Shown: positions 35,852 to 45,439, counted from the first letter of the stretch. The stretch: DNA of 64,000 nucleotides from Acetitomaculum ruminis DSM 5522 (GCF_900112085.1 NZ_FOJY01000001.1:186001-250000); one strand, 5' to 3'. Program-made: numbers and translations. The notes: generated by a model not told the origin, from the letters alone.

Positions 35852-38812
35852 TTACACATTATTTTCTTTCAATAATTCTCTGATAATCATGATTGCTTCT
35901 TTAAATTCATAGGTTTCCAGACAATGAATACAATCGGTAATAGCTAATTTTTCATCATCTGTCAAATTGGTATATATGAATTTTAATATTCTTATTGCTT
36001 TATCCTGTTCAAATCGGTTTATAACCTTAATAATATTTAAGAAAATAGCCTTACTTGAAGTAATAGACATCCTTAAAAAGTTGTGTTCCTGTTCTTGAAC
36101 ATTATCAGTATCCATATTTTTTGTCAGATAATTCAATACCTCCAAAACAAAGGGATAGTTAGAATACTTTTTAATGGCATTTCCGATTCTAATTACAATA
36201 GTTATGTAATAATTAATTAATTCAGCACTACTTTCATCTATAAGTTCAAAATTAGAGTTACTATAAGCTTCTTCAAAATTTTCACACATCTTGGATAATT
36301 TTAAAGCACCTATCAGGGAGGAAGCACTTTTTAAGGAAGTAATGTAAAAGTACAAATGATCATAATCTTTTTCTTTAAAATAACGACTTAGTCGCAAATA
36401 ATATAGCTTACTGTATTTTATATAAATAGAAAGTGCCTTGATTAAATCATCGAATTTATTGTCGACATTTCTGCTTGCAACCATCAAGTCCAATCCTTTT
36501 ATTTTTAGATCAATCGGTGCTTTAACTTTATCGTAAAGGTTTAACTCTTTGTATACAAGCTTATAAGCAGGTAAATGTTTTCTTAATACGCTGACTATTT
36601 TACTTTCATTCATTTTTAATCCTAAAAATCCTGAGAAATATTTTCCATAATTTCCTCTTTTTAATTCAAGACCTTTAAGATTGTATACCATTTTTATAAT
36701 TGGTACTGTTTTAAAATATCTGCCTTTTAACGTTCTTATTAATTTCGCAGTTTCATTAGCGTCTATATTATCCAGATTGTCACATACAAAAATAATGTCA
36801 TACCTGTTGTCATTAAGCTTTTTTATTGTCATATAGGTATCAGAAACAACGTCTACATTCATTTTGTAAGATTTGATAAATTTCATGAAATCAAAAATTA
36901 CATCTTCATCACTACTAACCAGCAGACAGCTTGTATCAAGAAGCATAAATTCATCACTGTTACCATTGATAATGTTAGGTATAACTTCCCCGTCCAGTTT
37001 TCCATCCCAAAAATTTCCCTGAACTATATATTGAGGTACATTAAAAACAAAAGTAGAACCGACATTAAATTTACTTTTAACATTAATATCGCCACCCATC
37101 ATCTTGGCTAATTGTTTTGCAATGGTAAGTCCAAGTCCGCTACCGTTAGAAGTATAGGTAGTGTGGTAGTCTAATTTTTCAAAATCATTAAAAATAATAT
37201 TCAAATCAGAATCCTTAATACCTATTCCAGTATCAGTTATAGAAAAATATAGCATGACATTATTTCTGTCTATGATTTCGCTATAGATTTTAAAAATAAC
37301 AGAGCCTTCTGGAGTAAATTTAATAGCATTACTTAAAAGATTTATTAGAATTTGCTTAATATGTGCATAATCTCCGGAAAGTCTAACAGGTATATTTTCA
37401 CCTAAATCCACATAAAACTGGATATTTTTTTTGCTAAGCGCAGCCATGGTTACACTATATACTTCCTTAAAGAGATTTGAGACTTCATATATAGTATTGG
37501 TAATGTTGAAATTACCGGCTTCAATTTTAGTAACATCCGATAATTCATTAATAATTCCCAATAAAGCTTCGGAATAGTTTTTTATATTCTCTGCATATTT
37601 TGCAACCCTGGGATTGATGGCTTCCTTCATAATCAGCTCTGAAAATCCAATTATTGTGCTGACAGGTTTATCCAGTTCATTGCCCATTTTAGCTAAAAAC
37701 CAGGTTTTATCCTGATTTGCATTTTCATGTTGTATTTTGGAAATATTTATGGCAATTACTTCTGAGATTTTTACAAGGGATTTTAATGTATTTTTTTTCC
37801 ATTTATAATTTGATTCATATTTTATAAATACAGCAATACTATTTACTTTACCATTTTCATATAAGGGGGTATAACATGCACTTGGTTCTTCGTCTAAATA
37901 CAAGGCCTTTTTCAAAGGTATAATATCCTCTGTTATTTTTTCCGTTGTAATATATTCCTGGGGTCCGATGAGGCTGAAAAACCTTGACACGGCATTGTCT
38001 GTCAAATATTCTTCAAAATTTTTTGTGTCAAAAAAATCATTGTTTAAAGACCAACTATACATAATCCTGTTTCTAAGCTGGCTAATACCTATTCCGAATA
38101 TTATAATGCTGTCAAAATTTAAATTTCTTCCGATTCTGGCTATTAAAACATTTAATGCACTTTGAAGATCTTCAGCCCTCTCTAAGAGTTTAAAAGCAAA
38201 TCTGTAAATATCAAGATCTCCTGCAAGATAGGCTCTTTCTAGTTCATATCCACTACGGTCTTTCAAAGGAAAATTATATTTGGCAATATAGTTTTTCCCT
38301 TTTAAAACAGAGTAGGAGATATAAGGAATGTCATCATTTTCATGTAGGTAATCAAAAATATAATCAAGTTTATTAATTAAATCTACAAAATCTGTGCTTT
38401 CATTAGTGAAATGGTAGGCAACCTTTGCAGACAAATGAATGCTTTCATTTTCACCGGTATAAATTTTTTCAATCGATTTAATTATAGTCCTGGCAATGGC
38501 AGAAGCATTAATATCCTCACAATCTTTAATAAGAATAGCAAATTCAAGTCCTGAAATTCTAATAGAAATATTTTTATCACTTTCAATGGAATTTATTATA
38601 TCAGCAACTTCCATTAAAAGTGCATCACCGTATATATAACCATATTTGTCATTTAATGGTTTTAAATTTAGGATTTCAATCAGAAAAAAACTAAAGTATT
38701 CCTTTCTGGCCTTATACTTTAAGTAATCATTGACAATCATGGCACCGGTTTGACTGTTGTTCAACCTGGTAATCGCATCTTTCTTTTTCTTGATTTTATT
38801 AGCTTCTGACAT
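35852..38812 (-). CDS. Hybrid histidine-kinase-like protein with all phospho-acceptor sites substituted
   Basis: This is a 986-residue protein without membrane helices. Domains in order: GGDEF-like (about 12-170, SGLEF at 88-92 instead of GGDEF), GAF-like (about 205-360), HisKA-like, HATPase, receiver-like and HPt-like. The H-box is WFLAKMGNELDKP, with Asn378 (AAT codon) where the phosphorylated His belongs. The ATPase domain looks intact (LINLLSNAIKF, DTGIGI, GSGLGLTIAKQL). The receiver-like part (about 628-748) has Cys677 in the acceptor slot (DIIFVCDN). The HPt-like helix reads ITSLKSASSLIGA, with Thr825 for His. It is best read as a pseudo-kinase or signalling scaffold. ATG 38812 is 7 bases after the kinase gene, with GAGGT upstream. 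Confidence 0.85.
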   Translation of the reverse strand: MSEANKIKKKKDAITRLNNSQTGAMIVNDYLKYKARKEYFSFFLIEILNLKPLNDKYGYIYGDALLMEVADIINSIESDKNISIRISGLEFAILIKDCEDINASAIARTIIKSIEKIYTGENESIHLSAKVAYHFTNESTDFVDLINKLDYIFDYLHENDDIPYISYSVLKGKNYIAKYNFPLKDRSGYELERAYLAGDLDIYRFAFKLLERAEDLQSALNVLIARIGRNLNFDSIIIFGIGISQLRNRIMYSWSLNNDFFDTKNFEEYLTDNAVSRFFSLIGPQEYITTEKITEDIIPLKKALYLDEEPSACYTPLYENGKVNSIAVFIKYESNYKWKKNTLKSLVKISEVIAINISKIQHENANQDKTWFLAKMGNELDKPVSTIIGFSELIMKEAINPRVAKYAENIKNYSEALLGIINELSDVTKIEAGNFNITNTIYEVSNLFKEVYSVTMAALSKKNIQFYVDLGENIPVRLSGDYAHIKQILINLLSNAIKFTPEGSVIFKIYSEIIDRNNVMLYFSITDTGIGIKDSDLNIIFNDFEKLDYHTTYTSNGSGLGLTIAKQLAKMMGGDINVKSKFNVGSTFVFNVPQYIVQGNFWDGKLDGEVIPNIINGNSDEFMLLDTSCLLVSSDEDVIFDFMKFIKSYKMNVDVVSDTYMTIKKLNDNRYDIIFVCDNLDNIDANETAKLIRTLKGRYFKTVPIIKMVYNLKGLELKRGNYGKYFSGFLGLKMNESKIVSVLRKHLPAYKLVYKELNLYDKVKAPIDLKIKGLDLMVASRNVDNKFDDLIKALSIYIKYSKLYYLRLSRYFKEKDYDHLYFYITSLKSASSLIGALKLSKMCENFEEAYSNSNFELIDESSAELINYYITIVIRIGNAIKKYSNYPFVLEVLNYLTKNMDTDNVQEQEHNFLRMSITSSKAIFLNIIKVINRFEQDKAIRILKFIYTNLTDDEKLAITDCIHCLETYEFKEAIMIIRELLKENNV

Positions 38813-38819
38813 AATTTAA

Positions 38820-40409
38820 TTACCTCGTTAGTTTTAACTGAAACCAGAACTTTGTTCCCTTACCCAGAGTACTTTCAACGCCATATTCAGCATTATGTAA
38901 TTCCAGAATATCCTTAACTATAGATAATCCTAAACCTCCGGTTCCTTTAATAGAGCGTTTATGAGTTTTGTCAACTTTATAATATCTTTGCCATACATTG
39001 TTCAAGTCTTCAGGTGCAATTCCAAATCCTGTATCAATTATTTCGATTAAAACATGATCGTCATTAACTATTTGATTAATAGTAACGATTTTATCTTCAC
39101 CTGTATAATTAATAGCATTATTAACAAGATTGTATATTACCTGAAAAAGCTTAAATTCATCACCATAAATAAATACATGTTCATCATGATTAAAAATAAT
39201 TTTAAAACCATCCTGTTCAATCAGCTTATTGTATCTGGCAAGTGCTCTGGAAATGCTGGCTGTAAGGTCATATTCATCAGCTTCAAGCTGCATAACTCCT
39301 GTTTGAAGCTTTGAAATATCCAATAGGTCATTTACCAGATTTGTCAGTCGTGTGGCTTCATCTATGATTACCTGAACATTTTCGGGAGTGTTTTCACCCG
39401 GCAAATCTCTCATAACTTCTGCATATCCAATAATCATTGTTAAAGGAGTCCTTAAATCGTGTGAAACATTGGCAATTAGTTCCTTTTGAAAACTTTCAGT
39501 TTTATTTAATTCAGTAGTAGCATAGTTTAATGTATCTGAAAGTTCAGCGATTTCAAGATAACTGTTTCCATCAAATGCAACATTTAGATGACCTTTTGCA
39601 AGTTCTTTTGCCGAATCATTAATTTTAATAATTGGTTTTGATATCTTTTTTGACATAATGAAGGCAATAATAAGTGATAGCAGTACCATTATTATGGAAA
39701 TATACATCAGCTGTACCTGCAGGGTATTTTTTGTGGCATCCACGGGAGTGATAATGGAATTAAGCATCAACATACATTTTTCATTATTAATAGTAACCTC
39801 TTTGAAAATAATTACACTTTCAGCTTTTTTTCTTCTACTTATTGAGTCGTCATATTTTGAATCATTTTTATCAAAAAAAGAATTAATATTTTCAGATTCT
39901 GAACTCAAAGCGCTATTGGAAGAAGCGGAAGAGTTATTAGTGTTATTATCTGAATTTGAATTCTGAAAGGAAGTAGATGAATCTTTATACAAAAACGCAG
40001 GCATATCCGGAAATGTAAGATTGTTATAACCTTCAAAGGTAACTTCAAGGCTACCATTATTATTTTCGACTTCCTGTTTATATTTTAGAAAAGTCGAATA
40101 ATCCATTTTATGAATAGAACAATTTGGTAAATAATCAGCCGAATATATTTTGACAAAATTCATCTTGGTAACCAGTATGCATATGTCAAAACTGGATGCA
40201 AGCTCAGAAATTTCATATTCGGCATCATCATCATTCAAATCTTTCTCAGCCATATTTGCTGCCTTGGTCAATTCGTTTCTCTTAATATTTTTATAAAAGC
40301 TGTTTAGGTAAACAATTTGAAATAACCATAATACAACAAGTAAAATAAAGGTAAAACTAAGCAAATACATAAACAGCTTCCACTTTACGCTGATTTTTTC
40401 AAGCTTCAA
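38820..40409 (-). CDS. Membrane sensor histidine kinase
   Basis: The 529-residue kinase has an N-terminal membrane helix (about 12-36), a roughly 190-residue outside sensor region, a second helix, HAMP, HisKA with the intact H-box ANVSHDLRTPLTMIIGY, and HATPase (LVNNAINYTG, DTGFGI, GTGGLGLSIVKDI). The sensor region contains a Ser/Asn-rich low-complexity stretch (about residues 148-180). The TTG at 40409 is preferred because GAGGAG lies 12 bases upstream; a TTG at 40421 touches that site. It overlaps the regulator gene by 11 bases and is its cognate kinase. Confidence 0.9.
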   Translation of the reverse strand: MKLEKISVKWKLFMYLLSFTFILLVVLWLFQIVYLNSFYKNIKRNELTKAANMAEKDLNDDDAEYEISELASSFDICILVTKMNFVKIYSADYLPNCSIHKMDYSTFLKYKQEVENNNGSLEVTFEGYNNLTFPDMPAFLYKDSSTSFQNSNSDNNTNNSSASSNSALSSESENINSFFDKNDSKYDDSISRRKKAESVIIFKEVTINNEKCMLMLNSIITPVDATKNTLQVQLMYISIIMVLLSLIIAFIMSKKISKPIIKINDSAKELAKGHLNVAFDGNSYLEIAELSDTLNYATTELNKTESFQKELIANVSHDLRTPLTMIIGYAEVMRDLPGENTPENVQVIIDEATRLTNLVNDLLDISKLQTGVMQLEADEYDLTASISRALARYNKLIEQDGFKIIFNHDEHVFIYGDEFKLFQVIYNLVNNAINYTGEDKIVTINQIVNDDHVLIEIIDTGFGIAPEDLNNVWQRYYKVDKTHKRSIKGTGGLGLSIVKDILELHNAEYGVESTLGKGTKFWFQLKLTR

Positions 40410-41082
40410 ATCTATAACCAACTCCTCTTAACGTGACAACAAATTTTCTATAAGGGCCAAGGCTGCTTCTTAAAAGTTTTATATGGGTGTCTAAAGTTCT
40501 ATCATCACCATAATAGTCATATCCCCATACTTCAGTAATGAGTTTTTCCCTTGTAAGAGCTATGTTTTTATTTTTTACTAAAAAAAACAGCAAATCATAT
40601 TCCTTTGGAGACATCTCTATTCTTTCTCCGTCAATATAAACCATTCTACCGGTAAAATCTATTTTAAGACCCTCTTTCTCGAATATAATTCTTTCTTCAG
40701 TAGAGGAAGTAGCATGGCTTTTTGAAGTTCTATTTAAAACAGCCCTTACTCTAAGCATTAATTCTCTTGGAGAAAAAGGCTTTACAACATAATCATCAAT
40801 TCCAAGTTCAAAACCGTGAATTTTATCATATTCTTCGCCTCTTGCTGAAAGCATAATTACCGGAATATCCTTAAATTTTCTTATTTCAGAGCAGGTTGAA
40901 AATCCATCCAATTCAGGCATCATTACATCTAAAATCAGAAGGTCAAAATCCTGTTCCTTACATAACTTAATTGCTTCCATACCGTTTTCAGCTTCAATAA
41001 TGTTATGGCCATCAAATTCGGCATATTTTTTTATTACTTCTCTTATTTTTTCTTCATCGTCAACTATTAGTATTTTACTCAT
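40399..41082 (-). CDS. OmpR-family response regulator
   Basis: This 227-residue transcription factor has an intact receiver (IVDDEEKI; acceptor Asp in LLILDVMMPELDG; KPFSPREL) and a winged-helix DNA-binding domain (EYDLLFFLVKNKNIALTREKLI, LRGVGYRFEA). It is the first gene of the four-gene operon and overlaps its kinase. AAAGGAGAACG precedes the ATG. Stimulus and regulon are unknown. Confidence 0.94.
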   Translation of the reverse strand: MSKILIVDDEEKIREVIKKYAEFDGHNIIEAENGMEAIKLCKEQDFDLLILDVMMPELDGFSTCSEIRKFKDIPVIMLSARGEEYDKIHGFELGIDDYVVKPFSPRELMLRVRAVLNRTSKSHATSSTEERIIFEKEGLKIDFTGRMVYIDGERIEMSPKEYDLLFFLVKNKNIALTREKLITEVWGYDYYGDDRTLDTHIKLLRSSLGPYRKFVVTLRGVGYRFEA

Positions 41083-41437
41083 TTTCCACGTTCTCCTTTA
41101 TTTATATAAGTTTATGATATGTCGATATATCATCTAAGGCAGAGAATAAATTAATTATACAACCTAATTATCTTATGATTATATATTATATTATCGAAAA
41201 ATATTTGTATTTTTTTTAATTTTCTTGTGAAAATAGTGATTTATTTTTGAAAAAATCCGATTAAAATTAGTGAAGGAGTGTTTAATTTTAAATTTATATT
41301 TGATTTACTGTTGTTTAATGGTAAATTAATATACAATATTGATAAAATGAGAAAAAACTCTTATAATAATTGGGTATATATTTCTTATGTCTAAAATTTA
41401 GGAGAGAAAATAAAAATTTATTTAAGGAGTGTCGCTA
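41083..41437. promoter_or_regulatory. Divergent regulatory region of two signalling operons
   Basis: This 355-base AT-rich gap holds the promoters of the OmpR-type operon (minus) and the CheY-like operon (plus). A plus-strand promoter reads TTGATA (41339-41344), 17 bases, TATAAT (41362-41367). On the minus side GTATAATT occurs without a clear -35. A GATAT/ATATC dyad lies near 41117-41132. Confidence 0.6.
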
Positions 41438-41809
41438 ATGAGTAAAATTCTAGTTTGTGATGATTCTATACTCGCGAGAAGTCAATTAAAAGACATTATT
41501 AAGGATTACGATCCTGAGTGTGAAGTAATAGAGGCGAACAATGGACAGTTAGCAGTTGAGTTATTTAAAGAGCATAAACCGGATGTTGTATTTTTGGATA
41601 TAGTTATGCCTGTAAAGGACGGGATTTCTGCAGTAAGAGAAATGCGCGAAACCGATACAAAGGCTAAGATTATCATGGCCTCGTCAGTTGGTAACCAGAA
41701 ACATTTAAAGGAGGCAATTTCGGCAGGAGCTAATGATTTTGTCCAAAAACCTTTAGAAGAAGAGAAAGTTCGAGAGATTCTTAATTTGGAGCTGAAGGGA
41801 GGAGAATAA
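41438..41809 (+). CDS. Stand-alone CheY-like receiver protein
   Basis: The 123-residue protein is a single receiver domain: ILVCDDSILARSQL, acceptor Asp in VVFLDIVMPVKDG, MASSVG and FVQKPLEEEKV. It has no output domain. The ATG at 41438 lies 8 bases after AAGGAG; a GTG at 41429 overlaps that site. Its stop overlaps the next start (TAATG), so it is coupled to a CheX-like partner that may dephosphorylate it. Confidence 0.92.
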   Translation: MSKILVCDDSILARSQLKDIIKDYDPECEVIEANNGQLAVELFKEHKPDVVFLDIVMPVKDGISAVREMRETDTKAKIIMASSVGNQKHLKEAISAGANDFVQKPLEEEKVREILNLELKGGE

Positions 41810-42693
41810 TGTATACTCAATTTTTTGGAAATTATCTTCTCAACAAAAAGCTAATAACCAGAGAACAGCTTTTAAAGGCTATGGAAGAGCAGACAAAAAC
41901 CCATATTAAATTAGGGACATTAGCAATATATCAAGGCTATATGACTGCTAGCGAAGTAGAGAATGTTCATATTCTTCAAACTCATGAAGACCGTAGATTT
42001 GGTGAAGTTGCAATTGAAGAGGGGTATCTTACCCCGGAACAAGTTGAGCTTCTTTGTAGTGCCCAAAAACCTGATTATCTTTATTTTGGACAATCTTTGA
42101 TTAATGCCGGGGTATTTACAACTACAGAGTTTGAGAGCTTATTGGAGCAATATAAAGAAGAGTATGAGATTGGTCAATTAAATGTAAATGATAATCAAAG
42201 AGAACAGGTAATTGATTTGGTTACAAATTTTTATAGATTTGACGACCTTGAAAATACCGATAAATGCATCAATTATTTGATATTATTTTTTAACAATCTT
42301 ATTAGATTTATAGGTGGTGATTTTACACCTTTAAGTGCAGAAATTATTGATGATTATTCTTCACAGTGTTTATGTTCCCAAAGCATGGAAGGTGATTTTT
42401 CCATGTATACAGCTATTGACATGGATGAAGAAACAACATTAGAATTTGCTTCTCGTTACACAAATAAAAAGATTGTTGATTTTAATGAATATGTTACAGC
42501 ATCTGTTGAAGATTTTCTTAATCTTCACAATGGTCTGTTTTTAGTAAACATGTCCAATGAATTTGCTTTGGAACTTAATCTTGATCCTTTGGAATCAAAA
42601 GAAAATGTCTGGGTAAATATCCCGAACAAAACCTTATATTTTATACCGATTTTGTTCCCTTTTGGTTCTGTAAATGTTATCATTGCTATCTAA
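41809..42693 (+). CDS. GspE_N / CheX-like two-domain protein
   Basis: The 294-residue protein begins with repeated helical segments (about 5-125) resembling the N-terminal domain of type II secretion ATPases: FGNYLLNKKLITREQLLKA, FGEVAIEEGYLTPEQVELL, FGQSLINAGVFTTTEFESLL. The C-terminal half (about 135-294) resembles CheX/CheC-type CheY-P phosphatases, with VEDFLNLHNGLF as candidate active helix (Glu234, Asp235, Asn238, Asn241). It overlaps the CheY-like gene by one base. Phosphatase activity is inferred. Confidence 0.65.
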   Translation: MYTQFFGNYLLNKKLITREQLLKAMEEQTKTHIKLGTLAIYQGYMTASEVENVHILQTHEDRRFGEVAIEEGYLTPEQVELLCSAQKPDYLYFGQSLINAGVFTTTEFESLLEQYKEEYEIGQLNVNDNQREQVIDLVTNFYRFDDLENTDKCINYLILFFNNLIRFIGGDFTPLSAEIIDDYSSQCLCSQSMEGDFSMYTAIDMDEETTLEFASRYTNKKIVDFNEYVTASVEDFLNLHNGLFLVNMSNEFALELNLDPLESKENVWVNIPNKTLYFIPILFPFGSVNVIIAI

Positions 42694-42723
42694 TTGGAAA
42701 TTAAATTGATGTAAATAATTAAA

Positions 42724-42768
42724 AAAACCCCGTCAGAATACGAATAACAATATTCCGGCGGGGTTTTA
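42724..42768. terminator. Bidirectional terminator between the CheX-like gene and thrC
   Basis: AACCCCGTCAGAATA (42726-42740) pairs with TATTCCGGCGGGGTT (42751-42765) with one mismatch; A and T tracts flank both sides. Confidence 0.95.
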
Positions 42769-42787
42769 TAGTGAATTTATAATGTAA

Positions 42788-44275
42788 TTATAATCCTAAA
42801 TATTTTTCTACTTCGTTTTGCATTTCATCAACTTCACAAACAGTTTTATGAATTACTTTGGCATTTCTGATTTCATTAATTGCATCAGGAATTTTAACTT
42901 TGCTGACTTTTTCAAGTTCATCAATAAGTGAAAAGTCTTCTAAAGAATCATATTTTTCATCAATAGCCTTCATTACATCTCTTGAAAACTTGTAAGGGCT
43001 GGCTGTAGAAGCAATAAGAGTAGGTGTATCATCCTTTGTCTCATTTTTATATTTTTCATATACACCATAAGCAACAGCAGTATGAGTATCTAAAACATAT
43101 GATGCTTTTTCATATAATTCCTTAATTGCTTTGGCAGTTTCTTCCTGTGAAGTATAATTACCATAAAAATCTGCCAAACCTTCTTTCATAGCCGGAGTAA
43201 TATCATATTTGCCATCTTTAGCAAGACTATTCATTAATGCGGTATTTTTATCTGCATCATAGCCAGCTATTTCATATATAAGTCTCTCAAGATTACTTGA
43301 AATCAAAATATCCATGGAAGGAGATGAGGTCAGATAAAACTCTCTGTTTTTATCATAAGTACCGCTTGTAAAGAAATCAAACAATACCTTATTTTCGTTT
43401 GAAGCACAAATAAGTTTATTTACAGGAAGTCCCATTTTTTTTGCGTAATAAGCTGCCAAAATATTTCCAAAATTTCCTGTTGGTACTGTAATATTGACTT
43501 TATCACCAGCCTTGATAGCTCCATTTTTAATAAGTTTTGAATATGAATAAATGTAATATACAATTTGTGGAACAAGACGACCAATATTAATTGAATTTGC
43601 AGAAGAAAACTGAAATCCTTTTTCATTCATTCGGGTTTTAAGCTCCTTATTGTTAAACATATTTTTAACACCTGTCTGAGCCTGGTCGAAGTTTCCATTT
43701 ATACCAATAACAAAGGTGTTGTCACCTTTTTGTGTAACCATTTGTTTCTTTTGGACAGGGCTTACTCCGTCCTTAGGATAAAATACTATTATCTTTGTTC
43801 CCGGAACATCTGCAAAACCTGCCAATGCTGCCTTTCCTGTATCACCCGATGTTGCTGTAAGGATAACTATTTCATTTTTAATATTATTTTTCTTTGCAGA
43901 AACTGTCATTAAATATGGAAGGATTGAAAGAGCCATATCTTTAAATGCAATTGTTTTACCATGGAAGAGTTCAATGATATAGGTTCCTTCTACTTTTTTT
44001 ACAGGAACAATCTCTTCGGTATCAAATTTTGAATCGTATGCATTATTTATACAATACTCCAATTCATCTTTTGTAAAATCAGTTAAAAATTTTGATAATA
44101 CAAGATATGCTACTTCTTGATATTTCATTTTAGCAATTTCATTAAAATCCATATCTAGAGCAGGAATGGTTTCAGGAATATAAAGTCCTCCGTTTTCAGC
44201 AAGACCGTTTAATATAGCCTTGGAAGCAGTAACTTTTTCCGTAGCACTTCTGGTGCTTTTGTAAAGTAAATCCAT
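42788..44275 (-). CDS. thrC: Threonine synthase ThrC
   Basis: ThrC converts O-phosphohomoserine to threonine with PLP. The 495-residue protein has the PLP lysine in FHGKTIAFKDMALS, TATSGDTGKAAL, VFYPKDGVSPVQKKQM and VPTGNFGNILAAYYAKKMG. Length fits the longer fold-type II subgroup. No other thr genes are adjacent. GAGGATTTAGAAA precedes the ATG, and a clear promoter lies about 70 bases upstream. Confidence 0.95.
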   Translation of the reverse strand: MDLLYKSTRSATEKVTASKAILNGLAENGGLYIPETIPALDMDFNEIAKMKYQEVAYLVLSKFLTDFTKDELEYCINNAYDSKFDTEEIVPVKKVEGTYIIELFHGKTIAFKDMALSILPYLMTVSAKKNNIKNEIVILTATSGDTGKAALAGFADVPGTKIIVFYPKDGVSPVQKKQMVTQKGDNTFVIGINGNFDQAQTGVKNMFNNKELKTRMNEKGFQFSSANSINIGRLVPQIVYYIYSYSKLIKNGAIKAGDKVNITVPTGNFGNILAAYYAKKMGLPVNKLICASNENKVLFDFFTSGTYDKNREFYLTSSPSMDILISSNLERLIYEIAGYDADKNTALMNSLAKDGKYDITPAMKEGLADFYGNYTSQEETAKAIKELYEKASYVLDTHTAVAYGVYEKYKNETKDDTPTLIASTASPYKFSRDVMKAIDEKYDSLEDFSLIDELEKVSKVKIPDAINEIRNAKVIHKTVCEVDEMQNEVEKYLGL

Positions 44276-44608
44276 TTTCTAAATCCTCTTTTCTTTATTG
44301 TTATCCCCACAATCGTGGTCATGGTTCTATAATTTAGCGTATTATAGCACACCTAAATTATATTAACAAGCTTTCACAAAGTAAAGTGGCAAATTTACCG
44401 AAATAAAGACCGAAATTCGGAAAAATTTTTTTTATTTTACTAAAAATGACGGATTTTTTATTATTAGCTAATAAATGAATTTATTTATTTTGAAAAAGAT
44501 TATTTTTTAATATAATTTACAAATTCTTTATTAATCACCTGTGAAAAAGCTTTCGATATTTAATGTAGGAGAAGAGAAAAACTATTTTAAGAACTAGGAG
44601 TGATATAG
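44276..44608. promoter_or_regulatory. Divergent intergenic region, thrC / AP2 gene
   Basis: This 333-base gap holds the thrC promoter at its left end. It also has a twice-repeated ACCGAAAT near 44397-44417 and AT-rich sequence with TATAAT near 44511-44516 that may serve the AP2 gene. No T-box features were recognised. Confidence 0.5.
44341..44369 (-). promoter_or_regulatory. thrC promoter
   Basis: On the minus strand TTGTTA (44369-44364), 17-base spacer, TATAAT (44346-44341). Confidence 0.7.
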
Positions 44609-45439
44609 ATGAAAAATTTTCCAGGCGTTTATGAAACAATAAAGAAAAACGGTGAAAAGTATTACAGAGCATCTTTAACTTTTAGAAACAAACATATAAG
44701 TCTTGGCAGCTTTGAGACTTCCTTGGATGCTCATACTGCATATCTTGAAGGGATGGAAATATTACATAATAAAAATATCACTATTGACCAGTTTGATTCC
44801 AATAAAACAATTCTCAAATTTGAAAAATGGGTTGTTTTGATAAACTTTAGAGAAAATAACATCTACATTAAAACACCTATATATATTAAAAAAAATTATA
44901 TCTATTACTACATAAATCAAGAGGAAATATTAAAGTTTGACAGAGATGATTTATTTTATTATTCCACTCACAAAATAATGAAAAGAAACGGCCATTTATT
45001 TGTTGCAGACTACGGTATGCAGGTGAATATTGCTTCACGATACGGAATAAAAAATTACGCAGTTTGTGGTAAAGACTACCTCTTCTTAAATAATGACGAA
45101 TATGATTTCAGATACGAAAATATACACATTATTAATAAATATGTAGGAGTTGCAAGACAAAAAGGAAAAAACGGGCGTAATTGTTTTAAAACAACAATAC
45201 ATTTAAACAATAATTTTGTTATCGGTTATTATGATTCTGAGATAGAGGCTGCCGTTGCCTACAATAAGGCAGTGGATAAAGCCAGAATGGGAGGCTATGA
45301 TAAAAATTTTGAAGTGAATTATATAGAAGAACTTAATATGGAAGAATATTCGAATATTTATTCAAAAGTAAATATATCCACCAATTTTTTAAATCATGTC
45401 AAAAATTCTTCTAAACGCTTGCTATTAGAAACAAGCTAG
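44609..45439 (+). CDS. AP2-HNH(degenerate)-AP2 protein
   Basis: This 276-residue protein has an AP2-like DNA-binding domain at each side of an HNH-like core. First AP2 about residues 4-50 (FPGVYETIKKNG, SLGSFETSLDAHTAYLEG). Second about 177-226 (KYVGVARQKGKNGRNCFKT, IGYYDSEIEAAVAYNKAVDKA). The core 154-175 aligns with the HNH consensus 'G-x-DVDHINGDxLDNR' but has Phe159 for the catalytic His and Phe167 for the conserved Asn. It resembles a homing endonuclease that has lost its nuclease and may now act as a DNA-binding regulator. Stand-alone gene; AGGAGTGATATAG precedes the ATG. Confidence 0.75.
   Translation: MKNFPGVYETIKKNGEKYYRASLTFRNKHISLGSFETSLDAHTAYLEGMEILHNKNITIDQFDSNKTILKFEKWVVLINFRENNIYIKTPIYIKKNYIYYYINQEEILKFDRDDLFYYSTHKIMKRNGHLFVADYGMQVNIASRYGIKNYAVCGKDYLFLNNDEYDFRYENIHIINKYVGVARQKGKNGRNCFKTTIHLNNNFVIGYYDSEIEAAVAYNKAVDKARMGGYDKNFEVNYIEELNMEEYSNIYSKVNISTNFLNHVKNSSKRLLLETS

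Noticed and set aside
44276-44608. T-box leader upstream of thrC
   Set aside because: The thrC leader is only about 60 bases and lacks the T-box sequence and terminator/antiterminator pair.
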